64,000 nucleotides of DNA from Adhaeribacter rhizoryzae (GCF_008629685.1 NZ_VWSF01000005.1:1-64000), one strand, 5' to 3'. Shown: positions 18,140 through 27,971, counted from the stretch's first letter. A program made the numbers and translations. The notes: generated by a model not told the origin, from the letters alone.

Positions 18140-18781
18140 ATGAAATATTGGTGGCAAATAATGCTGGGCAAAAGCTGGTATAAACAATTTTGGGTTTTAG
18201 TAGTATGTATGGAACTGGCTGCCTGCGGGCAGCAAACTTCTGAAACTAAAAACATAACTACAATGGAAGATAATACCACTATTCAGGCCAGCGAAAATGC
18301 CCAGCATCCTTCGGTTTATGATTTTGAATTTAAGACCCTGCAAGGAGAATTAATCGCGCTAAACGAGTTTAAAGGCCGCAAAATGCTGCTGGTAAATGTA
18401 GCTTCGGAATGCGGTTATACCCCGCAGTATAAAGAACTGCAGGCACTTTACGAAAAATACGGCGATAGAGTAGTAGTACTTGGTTTTCCGGCTAACGATT
18501 TTGGTGGCCAGGAGCCCGGTTCTAATGAAGAAATAGCCACTTTTTGTGAGCGCAATTACGGCGTGCAGTTTCCGGTGTTCCAAAAAATATCGGTTACCGG
18601 CTCTGAGATGCATCCTTTGTATAAATACCTTTCGAATAAATCATTAAACGGGGTAACAGACGAAGCACCCAACTGGAATTTTTGCAAATACCTGATCGAT
18701 GAAAATGGTAATGTAGTAAAGTTTTTTCCTTCCAAGGTGGCTCCGCTTAGTCCCGAGATTGTGGATGCTATTGTAAATTAA
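18140..18781 (+). CDS. Glutathione peroxidase family protein, predicted lipoprotein or exported
   Basis: A 213-residue thioredoxin-fold peroxidase. The redox motif VNVASECGYTPQYKELQ has Cys in place of selenocysteine, and the conserved FPANDFGGQEPGSNEEI block and the WNFCKYLID segment (Trp and Asn of the tetrad) are present. The N-terminal extension has a hydrophobic run ending in ELAACGQQ, a plausible lipobox, so the enzyme probably acts in the periplasm against peroxides. Bacterial members often use thioredoxin rather than glutathione; the true reductant is unknown. Confidence 0.88.
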   Translation: MKYWWQIMLGKSWYKQFWVLVVCMELAACGQQTSETKNITTMEDNTTIQASENAQHPSVYDFEFKTLQGELIALNEFKGRKMLLVNVASECGYTPQYKELQALYEKYGDRVVVLGFPANDFGGQEPGSNEEIATFCERNYGVQFPVFQKISVTGSEMHPLYKYLSNKSLNGVTDEAPNWNFCKYLIDENGNVVKFFPSKVAPLSPEIVDAIVN

Positions 18782-18809
18782 ATGATTGCTTTTTGCTTAA
18801 ATATTTTCT

Positions 18810-19724
18810 GTGAGTAGTTCGGGTAGTAAGGTTAAAGCTTGGATATCGGCCTTTCGGTTGCGCACCTTGCCTTTGGCCCTGGCCAGTATTGGTATGGGTA
18901 GTTTTTTAGCTGCGGCTGAAGGTAAGTTTAACCTGGCAGTGGTAGGTTGGTGTATGCTCACTACGCTGCTCTTACAAATATTATCGAACTTAGCCAACGA
19001 CTACGGGGATACCAAGCACGGCGCTGACAGTATTCACCGCCAGGGTCCCCAGCGAGCGGTACAAGCTGGACTGATTACACCAGGCCAAATGAAAAGAGCC
19101 ATGGTAATATTTACCTTATTATCGCTTTTTTCGGGCTTAATGCTGCTCTGGACGGCTTTCGGGCACGAAGGCTTATACCTTTTTCTTCTCTTTTTAGGGT
19201 TGGGCTTAGCCGCTATTTGGGCAGCTATTAATTACACCGCCGGGGCAAAACCTTACGGTTACGCCGGCTTAGGCGATATTTCGGTATTTTTATTTTTTGG
19301 TTTGGTAGGAGTAGGCGGTACTTACTTTTTACAGACTCAAAGCCTGAACTATCGTATTTTGTTGCCGGCAGCAAGTCTGGGTTTTTTTTCCACGGCGGTA
19401 CTCAACGTAAATAATATCCGCGATATTGAATCGGACCGATTAGCGGGGAAATATTCCCTACCTGTTCGGTTGGGGCCTATAAAAGCCCGGATTTACCATT
19501 TAGTGCTTTTAACGGCGGGTTTTTTAGCTTCCCTGTTTTTTGTGCTGCTTACTTCCCACAATAATTGGCAATTTTTATTTTTGTTGGCCTTGCCCTTGCT
19601 GGGGTTTAACGGTTGGCAGGTCTGGCGTATTCGGCAATCAAAAGCTTTAGACCCCTACTTAAAACAAATGGCGCTTACCACTTTGGTATTCGTCGTTTCT
19701 TTCGGGATCGGATTATTGCTCTAA
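18810..19724 (+). CDS. menA: 1,4-dihydroxy-2-naphthoate polyprenyltransferase
   Basis: A 304-residue UbiA-superfamily membrane enzyme starting at GTG. It attaches the isoprenoid tail to DHNA, giving demethylmenaquinone. The two Asp-rich motifs are present: NDYGDTKHGADS and NIRDIESDRLAGK. About eight to nine helices are predicted. Menaquinone is the expected quinone of this phylum and the substrate of the NADH dehydrogenase encoded further along the window. It lies 28 bp after the peroxidase gene. Confidence 0.9.
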   Translation: MSSSGSKVKAWISAFRLRTLPLALASIGMGSFLAAAEGKFNLAVVGWCMLTTLLLQILSNLANDYGDTKHGADSIHRQGPQRAVQAGLITPGQMKRAMVIFTLLSLFSGLMLLWTAFGHEGLYLFLLFLGLGLAAIWAAINYTAGAKPYGYAGLGDISVFLFFGLVGVGGTYFLQTQSLNYRILLPAASLGFFSTAVLNVNNIRDIESDRLAGKYSLPVRLGPIKARIYHLVLLTAGFLASLFFVLLTSHNNWQFLFLLALPLLGFNGWQVWRIRQSKALDPYLKQMALTTLVFVVSFGIGLLL

Positions 19725-19745
19725 TAAATTTCTTAATCTTTTAGC

Positions 19746-21113
19746 TTAGCTTTCAGTAACGGGCGGTGTGGGGGCGGCGCTGTCTTTGGCCTGCGGTTTA
19801 TTGTTCCGGGGCTGAAAAGGTTTTTTTGGTCGCTCAGCAGCATTACTGGGCGTACTGCTACTTTTAGTACCGTTGCTACTTTTACGATTACTGCTGCTTT
19901 TATTATTCCGGTTCCGATTACGGTTGCGGTTTTCGCCGGAGGCCGGTTTCGCGCCACCAGATTTATATTCCGGAGCCGGGCCAAATTCTTCGGGAACCGG
20001 TAGTTTGGGTAATTCCTTTTCGATTAATTTCTCGATACGGCTTATCCGGTATTGCTCTTTTTCATTAATAAAAGTAATAGCCGTGCCGGTGGTAGCAGCT
20101 CGCGCCGTCCGGCCAATGCGGTGCACATAATCTTCGGCATCGTGCGGTACATCAAAGTTTATAATGTGGCTAATATTATCTACGTCTATGCCGCGCGACA
20201 AAATATCGGTAGCCACCAATATTTTAAATTGCTTGTTTCGGAAACCCTGCATGGCCGCTTCGCGCTCTTCCTGAGTCCGGTCCGACATAATGCCTTCGGC
20301 CGTGTGGCCCATTTTCCGTAGCGCTTTCACAATTTCGTTTACCGCCGATTTACGCGAGGTAAAAATAATCATGCTTTGCACTTCCAGTTCCTTTATCAGG
20401 TGCTGCAGCAAAGGCAATTTTTGCTTATCGTGCACTACGTAGCTGCGCTGATCAATGCCTTCGGCGGGCTTCGAAACCGCTAAGCTTATTTCGGTGGGGT
20501 CTTTTAATATTTTGCGGGCCAGTTCCCTTATTTTACCCGGCATGGTAGCCGAAAATAATAGTGTTTGTCTTTGTTGGGGTAGGTGGCGTACAATGCGCAT
20601 AATATCGTCCATAAAGCCCATGTCCAGCATTTTGTCGGCTTCATCTAATATTAGGTACTCTAGCTTCTCCAGCTTTACATAACCCATGTTCATGTGGGCT
20701 ATAAAACGGCCCGGAGTGGCCACAATAATATCAGCACCACTGGTTATGGCTTTTTTCTGGGCATCCCAGCTATCGCCTTTATTGCCGCCGTAAATGGCTA
20801 TGCTCTGCGCCGGTACAAAATAGGCAAAGCCTTCTATCTGTTCATCTATCTGTTTGGCCAGTTCGCGGGTAGGTACTAAAATTAGCGTGCTGGTATGGTC
20901 GTGGTTGGCGTGCGATATTTTATCGAGCAGCGGTAGTAAATAAGCTGCCGTTTTACCAGTACCGGTCTGGGCACAGGCAATCATATCTTTATTCGCTAAT
21001 ATCTCGGGAATGGCCTGCTGCTGAATAGGCGTTGGACTTTTGTAACCCATGGCCTGGATGCCGGCTAATAAATCTTCGTGGAGATTAAAAGCTTCAAATG
21101 TTTCTACACTCAT
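19746..21113 (-). CDS. DEAD-box ATP-dependent RNA helicase (RhlE-like)
   Basis: A 455-residue helicase. It has a Q motif (FNLHEDLLAGIQAMGYKSP), Walker A AQTGTGKTAAYLLP, PTRELAKQ, the DEAD box in ILDEADKML, SAT, and the C-terminal RecA domain with HRIGRTARA. The tail from about residue 390 is Asn/Arg/Ser-rich and low complexity (NRNRNRNN), typical of RhlE-type RNA-binding tails. It is likely to remodel rRNA or mRNA structure, including in the cold. It converges on menA with 21 bp between stops. Confidence 0.92.
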   Translation of the reverse strand: MSVETFEAFNLHEDLLAGIQAMGYKSPTPIQQQAIPEILANKDMIACAQTGTGKTAAYLLPLLDKISHANHDHTSTLILVPTRELAKQIDEQIEGFAYFVPAQSIAIYGGNKGDSWDAQKKAITSGADIIVATPGRFIAHMNMGYVKLEKLEYLILDEADKMLDMGFMDDIMRIVRHLPQQRQTLLFSATMPGKIRELARKILKDPTEISLAVSKPAEGIDQRSYVVHDKQKLPLLQHLIKELEVQSMIIFTSRKSAVNEIVKALRKMGHTAEGIMSDRTQEEREAAMQGFRNKQFKILVATDILSRGIDVDNISHIINFDVPHDAEDYVHRIGRTARAATTGTAITFINEKEQYRISRIEKLIEKELPKLPVPEEFGPAPEYKSGGAKPASGENRNRNRNRNNKSSSNRKSSNGTKSSSTPSNAAERPKKPFQPRNNKPQAKDSAAPTPPVTES

Positions 21114-21565
21114 TAAAGTTAATTATTTATTAATCTGTAAAAATATAACTTTTTTCTATTAATCTATTTTATTCTGACCAGTTCTACAAGTTCTTATTCC
21201 AGAACTTACCAATAAGATAACATCAACTTGCCAAAGCAGTTTAAGGCGCTTTACAGAATTGGTAAAATAAATATATATTACTACTAATTTGTTAGTTAAA
21301 TCCTATTATTATATGTAACCTAAATATATGATTTTTACTATTTATAAGTAAAATATTGCTGTATATACATAATAGAGTGTGATTTTGGGTTGATTAAATA
21401 TGTAAATTAAATTTTAAATATATAAAAAAGTGCAACTGTTAAATAGCGCAATCGTTAAAGTAATTATAACCAAAACAGCTCTAACATCAAATGTAACGAC
21501 CAAATCTTTAACGTGGAAACTTGTGCAGAACGAACAGATTGTAGAACAATTAATGCTTTTTTATT
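21114..21565. other. AT-rich intergenic region, no gene seen
   Basis: A 452-bp divergent spacer between the helicase gene and the secreted repeat-protein gene. It is strongly AT-rich with only short chance reading frames on both strands. It must hold both promoters, but no box is clear enough to name. No RNA gene or strong hairpin is recognised. Confidence 0.6.
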
Positions 21566-24034
21566 ATGAATAAATACCTACTTCCCATATTTACTTTTCT
21601 CTTCTCAGTATTTTTATCTTTCTCTTTGTTAGCCCAAGGCAAGGGCGGTGGTAATAATGGCGGTAATAAGTACCAAATACTTGGAAATCAGCAACCGTGT
21701 ATCGGCTCTTTAGAAACATATACTATTACACCTCACCCTGGCAACAATGCCATTGATTGGAAATGGGAACCTCCTCGGGCAGACGGTGATATTCCTTGGG
21801 TACTGGAATCACTATCTGACGACAAAACAAAAGCTACTTTCCGGGTTGGTGATAAACCAGGTACAGTAAAAGCCACACCAATCCCAGGAACAATTAATGT
21901 CGAAACCTTGCCGGTGCATCCGGGACGCGAGTTACAAATATCAATTAATGGGTCGAATGCTGTTTGTGCTAGCACCCAACAGGTTTATAAATTAGTAGTA
22001 AATAACCTGGGCAACGGAAATAAAGGAGGGAAAAATATTAGCCTTGATGACCTGGATATTACCTGGAACGTAACCGGATTTACAGTAGTTAGTGGCCAAA
22101 ATTCCGGTACCTTAACCGTTAGTGCTGCACCTGGCTTTACAGGTGGTACCGTAAGCGTATCGGTAAATGTACCGGGCCAGAACAGCGGACCCGGCAATAA
22201 TGGCAGAGGTGTAGGTCCTATAACTGGTTTTTGCGGCGGCACTGTTAATGCTAGTTTGCAGGTTGGTTTAGGTAATAATTGTGTACCGCCTTGTCCGGCT
22301 ACTACGGTTTCTATTGCCGGGCCTACCAGCGTTTGCCCAACACCAACTGATTATGAACTGGACGATTTACCAGTCTATACTGCGCAGGTAACCAATGGCA
22401 ACGCTAGTTTAACTTATGGTTGGGAGGTACCCACCGGCTGGCAAATAGTTTCGGGAACCGGTTCTAACACCATTCGGGTGCGGGTTGGTACAACTCCCGG
22501 CTCGGTAAAAGTTAGCGTAAATAATAATTGTGCAACGTCACCAGCTACCGCTACTCAGGCCATAATTTTTAGTAACAACTGTCCGGTTCCTACTTCAGAA
22601 TGTCCGGCTACTACGGTAGCTATAACCGGTCCGGGTATGGTTTGCCCGGCACCCGAAGATTTTTCGCGGGATGATTTAGTAACGTATGTGGCCGAAGTTA
22701 CCAATGGTACTTCCGACCTGGTTTACGACTGGGATGTACCGGCCGGTTGGCAAATTATTGCCGGCGCTAGTTCAGATAGGGTGCAGGTACGCGTAGGCAA
22801 CATGCCGGGGCAGGTTAGTGTTAAGGTTACCAATAATTGTTCGGGGTCAGCTTCGGCTTCGCGTCTGATTGCTTTTGGCAACAACTGTCCGGTTCCTACC
22901 TCGGAGTGCCCTAATCCAACAGTAGTTATTAATGGTCCGGGTTCTGTATGCGCCAACCAAGCCCAGTTAGTTAAATATACGGCTTCGGTAACTAATCAGG
23001 GCATGGCAGCCGTTACCTATAACTGGACGGTATCGCCGGGCTGGCAAATTGTAAGCGGCCACGGTACCAACGAAATTGAAGTTAAGGTAGGTAGTACAAC
23101 CGGCGAAGTAGCATTAACCCTGGATAACGATTGTGGTAGTAAGGCTACGGCTTCCCGCAATGTGGAACTCAGAACGGACTGCGATACGCCGCCAACATGT
23201 CAGGCACCAACGGTAACGATTGAGGGCCCAGCCAGTATCTGTGCTTTCCAGGACGAACCGGTAACATTTACGGCTAAGGTTACAAATACTACTTCTGATA
23301 TTACTTATAACTGGGAAGTACCGGAAGATTGGTTTATTCTTTCGCAAACCGGGCCTACTTTAGTTGTGAGCGTTGGTTTCTCATCCGGGCCGGTAATTGT
23401 AACCGTTACAAACCGCTGCAACGAAGCTACCGATGCGGTAAGCCCACTGGTAGATGAAAATTGTACGCCGCTGGAGCCGCTGCCGGTTGAATTAATCAGT
23501 TTTGCCGGTGAATCTACAAAAGAAGGAATATTGCTGACGTGGAGTACGGCTTCTGAGAAAAACAACGATTATTTTGAGCTGGAGCGGAGCGCCGATGGTA
23601 AAACCTACGCTAAAATAGGTCAGGAAAAAGGAAAAGGTACCACCAACAGCCGCCAGATGTATACGTTACGCGACAACCGCGCCAGCCAGGGTACCTATTA
23701 TTATCGCCTGAAACAAGTTGATTTAGACGGAACATTTACCTACAGCAATGTAATAGCGGTAAAACATGGCTTCGGCCTGGGCAGAGCCAACCTGGTAGTG
23801 GCACCTAACCCGGTAAGCAGCGGCCAGTTTACCTTGCGCTTACCCGAAGCAGCAACCAACGCCCAGTTACAGATTCTGGATTTAAATGGCCGATTAATGG
23901 CCACTCAAAACCTGGAAGCTGGGGTTACGGAAGCAAGTTTCTCGACCCAAAATCTGCAATTACGCGCTGGTAATTATATAATTAAAATTATAGATGGGGC
24001 CAATGTAAGCCATGCCAAAATGATTGTGCGGTAA
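21566..24034 (+). CDS. Secreted multi-repeat PKD/Ig-like protein with type IX secretion signal
   Basis: An 822-residue exported protein. The signal peptide spans about 1-23 (cleavage near LLAQG), followed by a Gly/Asn-rich stretch. PKD-like beta-sandwich repeats follow; four consecutive copies of about 100 residues start near 243, 346, 448 and 545. Each has a Cys near the start, a Y.W.VP.GWQI core and a second Cys pair (NNC, NNCP). A fibronectin-like module (about 638-735) precedes a type A CTD (NLVVAPNPVSSGQFTL ... MIVR) recognised by the type IX system. It is probably a surface adhesin or matrix protein. No enzymatic domain is seen. Confidence 0.85.
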   Translation: MNKYLLPIFTFLFSVFLSFSLLAQGKGGGNNGGNKYQILGNQQPCIGSLETYTITPHPGNNAIDWKWEPPRADGDIPWVLESLSDDKTKATFRVGDKPGTVKATPIPGTINVETLPVHPGRELQISINGSNAVCASTQQVYKLVVNNLGNGNKGGKNISLDDLDITWNVTGFTVVSGQNSGTLTVSAAPGFTGGTVSVSVNVPGQNSGPGNNGRGVGPITGFCGGTVNASLQVGLGNNCVPPCPATTVSIAGPTSVCPTPTDYELDDLPVYTAQVTNGNASLTYGWEVPTGWQIVSGTGSNTIRVRVGTTPGSVKVSVNNNCATSPATATQAIIFSNNCPVPTSECPATTVAITGPGMVCPAPEDFSRDDLVTYVAEVTNGTSDLVYDWDVPAGWQIIAGASSDRVQVRVGNMPGQVSVKVTNNCSGSASASRLIAFGNNCPVPTSECPNPTVVINGPGSVCANQAQLVKYTASVTNQGMAAVTYNWTVSPGWQIVSGHGTNEIEVKVGSTTGEVALTLDNDCGSKATASRNVELRTDCDTPPTCQAPTVTIEGPASICAFQDEPVTFTAKVTNTTSDITYNWEVPEDWFILSQTGPTLVVSVGFSSGPVIVTVTNRCNEATDAVSPLVDENCTPLEPLPVELISFAGESTKEGILLTWSTASEKNNDYFELERSADGKTYAKIGQEKGKGTTNSRQMYTLRDNRASQGTYYYRLKQVDLDGTFTYSNVIAVKHGFGLGRANLVVAPNPVSSGQFTLRLPEAATNAQLQILDLNGRLMATQNLEAGVTEASFSTQNLQLRAGNYIIKIIDGANVSHAKMIVR
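22292..23464 (+). repeat. Four tandem approximately 300-bp repeats inside the PKD-like protein gene
   Basis: The units cover about 22292-22582, 22601-22888, 22907-23188 and 23198-23464. The first two are most alike at DNA level, sharing the junction stretch ending CCTACTTCAGAATGTCCGG and the GGTTGGCAAAT core. They code for Cys-bounded Ig/PKD-like domains and are potential sites of recombinational length change. Confidence 0.7.
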
Positions 24035-24059
24035 AACTGTTTTTGAATATTTTACAAAG

Positions 24060-24097
24060 GCGGCAGCCGTCTGGTTAAACAACCGGGCGGCTGCCGC
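24060..24097 (+). terminator. Hairpin terminator of the PKD-like protein gene
   Basis: GCGGCAGCCG (24060-24069) pairs with 24088-24097, with an additional inner GGTT/AACC stem. Only a weak T run (CTTTTAG) follows. Confidence 0.5.
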
Positions 24098-24120
24098 TGA
24101 CTTTTAGACAACTTAGCCTG

Positions 24121-24128
24121 TATTTTTG
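24121..24128 (+). promoter_or_regulatory. Candidate -7 box (TATTTTTG) upstream of the yebC-like gene
   Basis: It matches TAnnTTTG and lies 56 bp before the ATG. No clear -33 TTG. Confidence 0.35.
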
Positions 24129-24184
24129 CTGGTAAATTTTAGTAAATTGAACCACTTTTTTACAACCAACCAGAATTAAGTTTT

Positions 24185-24937
24185 ATGTCAGGGCATAGTA
24201 AGTGGTCGACGATTAAGCGCAAAAAAGGAGCCTTAGATGCGAAAAGGTCTAAGGTGTTCACCAAAATAATAAAAGAAATAACGGTAGCGGTTCGCGAAGG
24301 CGGCCCAGACCCGGATGGCAATCCCCGGTTACGGTTAGCTATCCAGAACAGCAAAGCGGCCAACATGCCCAAAGACAACGTAGAACGGGCCATTAAAAAG
24401 GGCAGCGGCGCCGATAGTGATGCATACCACGAAGTTTTTTACGAAGGTTATGCCAGCCACGGCGTAGCTGTTTTTGTAGAATGCCTTACCGATAACTTAA
24501 ACCGGACCATACAAAATGTTAGATCGGCTTTTAACAAGCACGGTGGCAACCTGGGTACCAAAGGCTCGCTGGAGTTTATATTCGACCGGAAAGGCGTATT
24601 TACCATTAAACTGAGCGATAATGTAACCTTAAACGAAGATGATTTTACGTTGGAAATGATAGATGCCGGCGCCGAGGACATAGAGTTTGAAGAAGAATAT
24701 GTAACCGTATACTGCTCGATGGAAGATTTTGGCACTTTGCAAAAGAAAACCGAGGCGCTAAAACTGGAAGTGGAGAACGCAGAATTGCAACGCATACCCA
24801 AAACTACCGTGGCTCTGGATGCTGAAGGATTAAAGAAAGTAATGAAACTGATTGATGTTCTGGAAGATGACGATGATGTACAAAAAGTATATCATAACAT
24901 AGAATTGAACGAAGAAGCCTTAGCAGCTTTGGATTAA
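24185..24937 (+). CDS. yebC: YebC/PmpR family transcriptional regulator or translation factor
   Basis: A 250-residue protein starting with the invariant MSGHSKWSTIKRKKGALDAKR. Family blocks NMPKDNVERAIKKGSG and YEGYASHGVAVFVECLTDN are intact and the length is standard. The family was described as DNA-binding regulators (PmpR); recent work links some members to relief of ribosome stalling at proline stretches. The cytoplasmic location is clear, but which role applies here is not. Confidence 0.93.
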   Translation: MSGHSKWSTIKRKKGALDAKRSKVFTKIIKEITVAVREGGPDPDGNPRLRLAIQNSKAANMPKDNVERAIKKGSGADSDAYHEVFYEGYASHGVAVFVECLTDNLNRTIQNVRSAFNKHGGNLGTKGSLEFIFDRKGVFTIKLSDNVTLNEDDFTLEMIDAGAEDIEFEEEYVTVYCSMEDFGTLQKKTEALKLEVENAELQRIPKTTVALDAEGLKKVMKLIDVLEDDDDVQKVYHNIELNEEALAALD

Positions 24938-25055
24938 CAAAATTTTATCTTTTTAAAAAATTATTTAACTTCACTCTTAATAAATTAGAAATTTTTTAAC
25001 GTATAACGTATTTCAGAAATAATTGTGATTTCTGTAGTAAAATAAAGGATTTATA

Positions 25056-25733
25056 ATGGACGATAGACTTGAAGTTATTTTTGAGGGTTTAAAACAGAAA
25101 TCATCTACTAAGCAAATTATATATCGTAACACCAAAGAAACCTTTGATCAACTGCGGGTAGTTGCGTCCGAAATTGTGGACCAGCTCAGCCAAAAAATTA
25201 CCGAGGTTGATTCGAGTGTTATTATTGAATACCGGAATATTAATGATTTTGAGTTTCAGATAAAGTTTTCGGGCGATCTGCTGATTTTTGTAATGCATTC
25301 TAACGTAATTACTTTTCCGGAAGATCATGAATTAATGAGCAACCCTTATGTAGAAGAAGATTTTCGGCGGCGGTTTTTTGGGCACATAATGGCTTATAAT
25401 TTTATGGCCGATTCTATAAAATACGGCCGCATGACCGATCCGGGTTATTTGCTGGCCCGTTTCCTGGTAAACTTCGAAAGTCATTTTCACCTGGAAGGCG
25501 TTACGCAACTGGATTTGGAATATACCGATATTGCTAACAGTATTATTGACGACAAGGCGCTGCGGCTTTTTATAGAAAGCACCATGATTGCTTCGGTAAA
25601 CAACGACTTAATGGCCCCCGACCTGGATGATATTAAGCGTATAACCGTGAAGCAGAAGATGGAAAACCAGCAGGTAAGCCGCGGCCAAAAGCTGGGTTTC
25701 AGTTTTAGCTACGAACAGCAAAGCCAGATGTAA
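25056..25733 (+). CDS. Conserved protein of unknown function
   Basis: A 225-residue soluble protein with no signal peptide or membrane helix. It is mixed alpha/beta with a central beta-rich stretch (SSVIIEYRNINDFEFQIKFSG) and an Asp-rich helical C-terminus (NNDLMAPDLDDIKRI). It resembles hypothetical proteins of Cytophagales that I cannot tie to a named family. It has its own upstream spacer of 118 bp after yebC and a strong terminator after it, so it is probably transcribed alone. The coding pattern matches its neighbours. Confidence 0.65.
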   Translation: MDDRLEVIFEGLKQKSSTKQIIYRNTKETFDQLRVVASEIVDQLSQKITEVDSSVIIEYRNINDFEFQIKFSGDLLIFVMHSNVITFPEDHELMSNPYVEEDFRRRFFGHIMAYNFMADSIKYGRMTDPGYLLARFLVNFESHFHLEGVTQLDLEYTDIANSIIDDKALRLFIESTMIASVNNDLMAPDLDDIKRITVKQKMENQQVSRGQKLGFSFSYEQQSQM

Positions 25734-25790
25734 GACCCGTACTTTTACAAAAGAATATTTTACAAAAAGTTACACCTTTAAAATAAGCTA

Positions 25791-25830
25791 TAAACAGAAA
25801 ATCCCCTCTCAGGAGGGGATTTTCTGTTTA
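25791..25830. terminator. Bidirectional terminator
   Basis: A perfect 18-bp stem (25791-25808 with 25813-25830) is closed by a TCAG tetraloop. The core AATCCCCTC/GAGGGGATT is flanked by A and T runs. It lies between the convergent unknown gene and the ABC-F gene. Confidence 0.85.
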
Positions 25831-25891
25831 ATATTAAATATTTCTAAACAGCCATTGCTTTTAGTTGGGCCGAAAGCATGATAGTCTGGGA

Positions 25892-27769
25892 TTAGTCCAT
25901 TAATTCCGATAACTCCAGCCAACGCTCGGTTTTAGCATCTAGTTCTGATTCTACTTTCTTTAGTAAAGCCGCTGCTTCAGTAATTTTACGATGATCTGCG
26001 TTTCCGCTGTTCATCTCCTGGAGCAAGGCTGCTTTCTGATTTTCCAGTTCGGCAATTTCGGAATCTAGCTGCTCAAATTCCCGTTTTTCGCTAAAAGAAG
26101 CTTTTTTCTTTTTATTAGCTTCGGGCTGGTTGTTCGCTTGGGTGGTTGGGGCAGGAGCGGGTTTGATTTGGTTTTTTTCTGTTTCCTGTTCCGCTAAATA
26201 TTCGCGGTAATCGGTGTAATTGCCGGGGAAGGTTTTAACTTCACCATCGCCTTCAAATACAAATACGTGTTCTACCAGCCGGTCCATAAAATACCGGTCG
26301 TGCGATACAATTAATAAACAACCGCCAAAGTTTAGTAAAAAGTCTTCCAGAATATTAAGGGTAATAATATCCAGGTCGTTGGTCGGCTCATCCAGAATCA
26401 GGAAGTTGGGATTTTTAATAAGTACCCGCAGCAACTGAAGCCGCCGTTTTTCGCCGCCGCTAAGTTTGCTCACAAACGTATATTGCATGGCCGGGCTAAA
26501 CTGAAAATGCTGTAAAAACTGCGCCGCCGTTATGGTTTCGCCGTTGCCGGTTTCTACTACTTCGGCAATATCTTTCACAATATCTATTACGCGCTGGTCT
26601 TCTTTAAAAGTAAGTTCCTGCTGCGTATAGTAGCCAAAAACGGTTGTTTCGCCAGTTTCAACTACGCCACTGTCGGGTTTAATTTTGCCCGTTAGCATAT
26701 TCAGGAAAGTGGTTTTTCCCGCCCCGTTCTTGCCAATAATACCAATGCGATCTTTCTTTTTAAAAGTGTAAGAAAAATCTTCTAATATTTTCTTCTCACC
26801 AAAAGCCTTGCTGATGTGTTCTACTTCGATAATTTTGCCGCCCTGCCGCGTCGTTTTTACCGATAATTCTAAGTTGGCTTTTGTTACTTTAGAATTCGCC
26901 TTATCTTTTAAATCGTAAAAAGCTTCAATCCTGGATTTGGATTTGGTGCCGCGGGCCTGTGGTTGCCGGCGCATCCATTCCAGTTCTTTGCGCATCAGGT
27001 TCCGGGCTTTTTCAATTTCGGCGTCCTGCTGCTGCTCGCGCTCGTCTTTTTTCTGAACAAAATAGCTGTAATTGCCTTTGTAGGTGTAAATATTGCCCCG
27101 TTCCAGTTCAGCAATTTCGGTAGCCACCCGGTCCAGAAAATACCGGTCGTGGGTTACCATTAACAAGGTTTGCTGCGAAGAGGCTAATAGGCCTTCTAGC
27201 CACTCAATGGTATCCAGGTCCAGGTGGTTGGTTGGTTCATCCAGAATAAGCAAGTCAGGCTCATCAATTAATACCCGCGCCATCGCTACCCGCTTCCGTT
27301 GGCCCCCCGACAAAGTACTTATCTGGCTATCGAGGTTATGAATACCTAACTGCGATAATATTTGCTTTATTTTTAACTCGTATTCCCAGGCTTGCAGGGC
27401 ATCCATGCGCTCAATTAATTCCTGCATTTTAGCCGCGCTGGTATTTGGGTTTTCCAGGCAGCGTTCGTATTCCTGAATGGTATCTAATATTTGGTTACCC
27501 GAAGCAAAAATGGTTTGCTGCACGGTAAAGCTCTCGTTAAAAACCGGTTGCTGCCCCAAAAAGCCTACTTTAACGCCTTTGCGCACACTCACCGAGCCGC
27601 TATCGGGCGGAATATTACCCGCCAGTACGTTTAGTAAAGTAGATTTGCCGGAGCCGTTTATGCCCACCAAAGCAATTTTCTGGCCTTGGCTAATGCCAAA
27701 GTTAAGATCCTGAAAAAGCGGTTTTTCGCCGTAAGATTTAGAAATAGATTCAGCCGAAAGGTAATTCAT
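25892..27769 (-). CDS. ABC-F family ATPase (Uup-like)
   Basis: A 625-residue soluble protein with two ABC domains and no membrane segment. Walker A motifs are GINGSGKSTLLN and GKNGAGKTTFLN. Signatures are LSGGQRKRVAMARVL and LSGGEKRRLQLLRVL, and both Walker B sites read LLILDEPTNHLD/FLILDEPTNDLD. The linker between domains (about 230-320) and a C-terminal charged coiled coil (about 555-625) match Uup rather than EttA. ABC-F proteins act on the ribosome in translation or antibiotic protection; a housekeeping role is likely. Confidence 0.9.
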   Translation of the reverse strand: MNYLSAESISKSYGEKPLFQDLNFGISQGQKIALVGINGSGKSTLLNVLAGNIPPDSGSVSVRKGVKVGFLGQQPVFNESFTVQQTIFASGNQILDTIQEYERCLENPNTSAAKMQELIERMDALQAWEYELKIKQILSQLGIHNLDSQISTLSGGQRKRVAMARVLIDEPDLLILDEPTNHLDLDTIEWLEGLLASSQQTLLMVTHDRYFLDRVATEIAELERGNIYTYKGNYSYFVQKKDEREQQQDAEIEKARNLMRKELEWMRRQPQARGTKSKSRIEAFYDLKDKANSKVTKANLELSVKTTRQGGKIIEVEHISKAFGEKKILEDFSYTFKKKDRIGIIGKNGAGKTTFLNMLTGKIKPDSGVVETGETTVFGYYTQQELTFKEDQRVIDIVKDIAEVVETGNGETITAAQFLQHFQFSPAMQYTFVSKLSGGEKRRLQLLRVLIKNPNFLILDEPTNDLDIITLNILEDFLLNFGGCLLIVSHDRYFMDRLVEHVFVFEGDGEVKTFPGNYTDYREYLAEQETEKNQIKPAPAPTTQANNQPEANKKKKASFSEKREFEQLDSEIAELENQKAALLQEMNSGNADHRKITEAAALLKKVESELDAKTERWLELSELMD

Positions 27770-27935
27770 ACTACAAAGTTACCTAAAATAGCTTAATGCT
27801 GGAAAAGAGAAAGTAAAACTAGAGCAGAGATGTAAGGAGATTTCTAAGTATTTGATATTTCTCGAACAAGAGATAAGTATAAATTCTAATATAAACTTTT
27901 GCTTATATTTCTCTAAATTGGAGGGTTAAACGTAA

Positions 27936-27943
27936 TACTTTTG
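27936..27943 (+). promoter_or_regulatory. Candidate -7 box (TACTTTTG) for the zinc-ribbon gene
   Basis: It matches TAnnTTTG 28 bp before the ATG. A TTG at 27918-27920 is 15 bp upstream, slightly short spacing for a -33 element. Confidence 0.35.
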
Positions 27944-27971
27944 TTTATAAGCAAATTAGGTAGCATTCATA

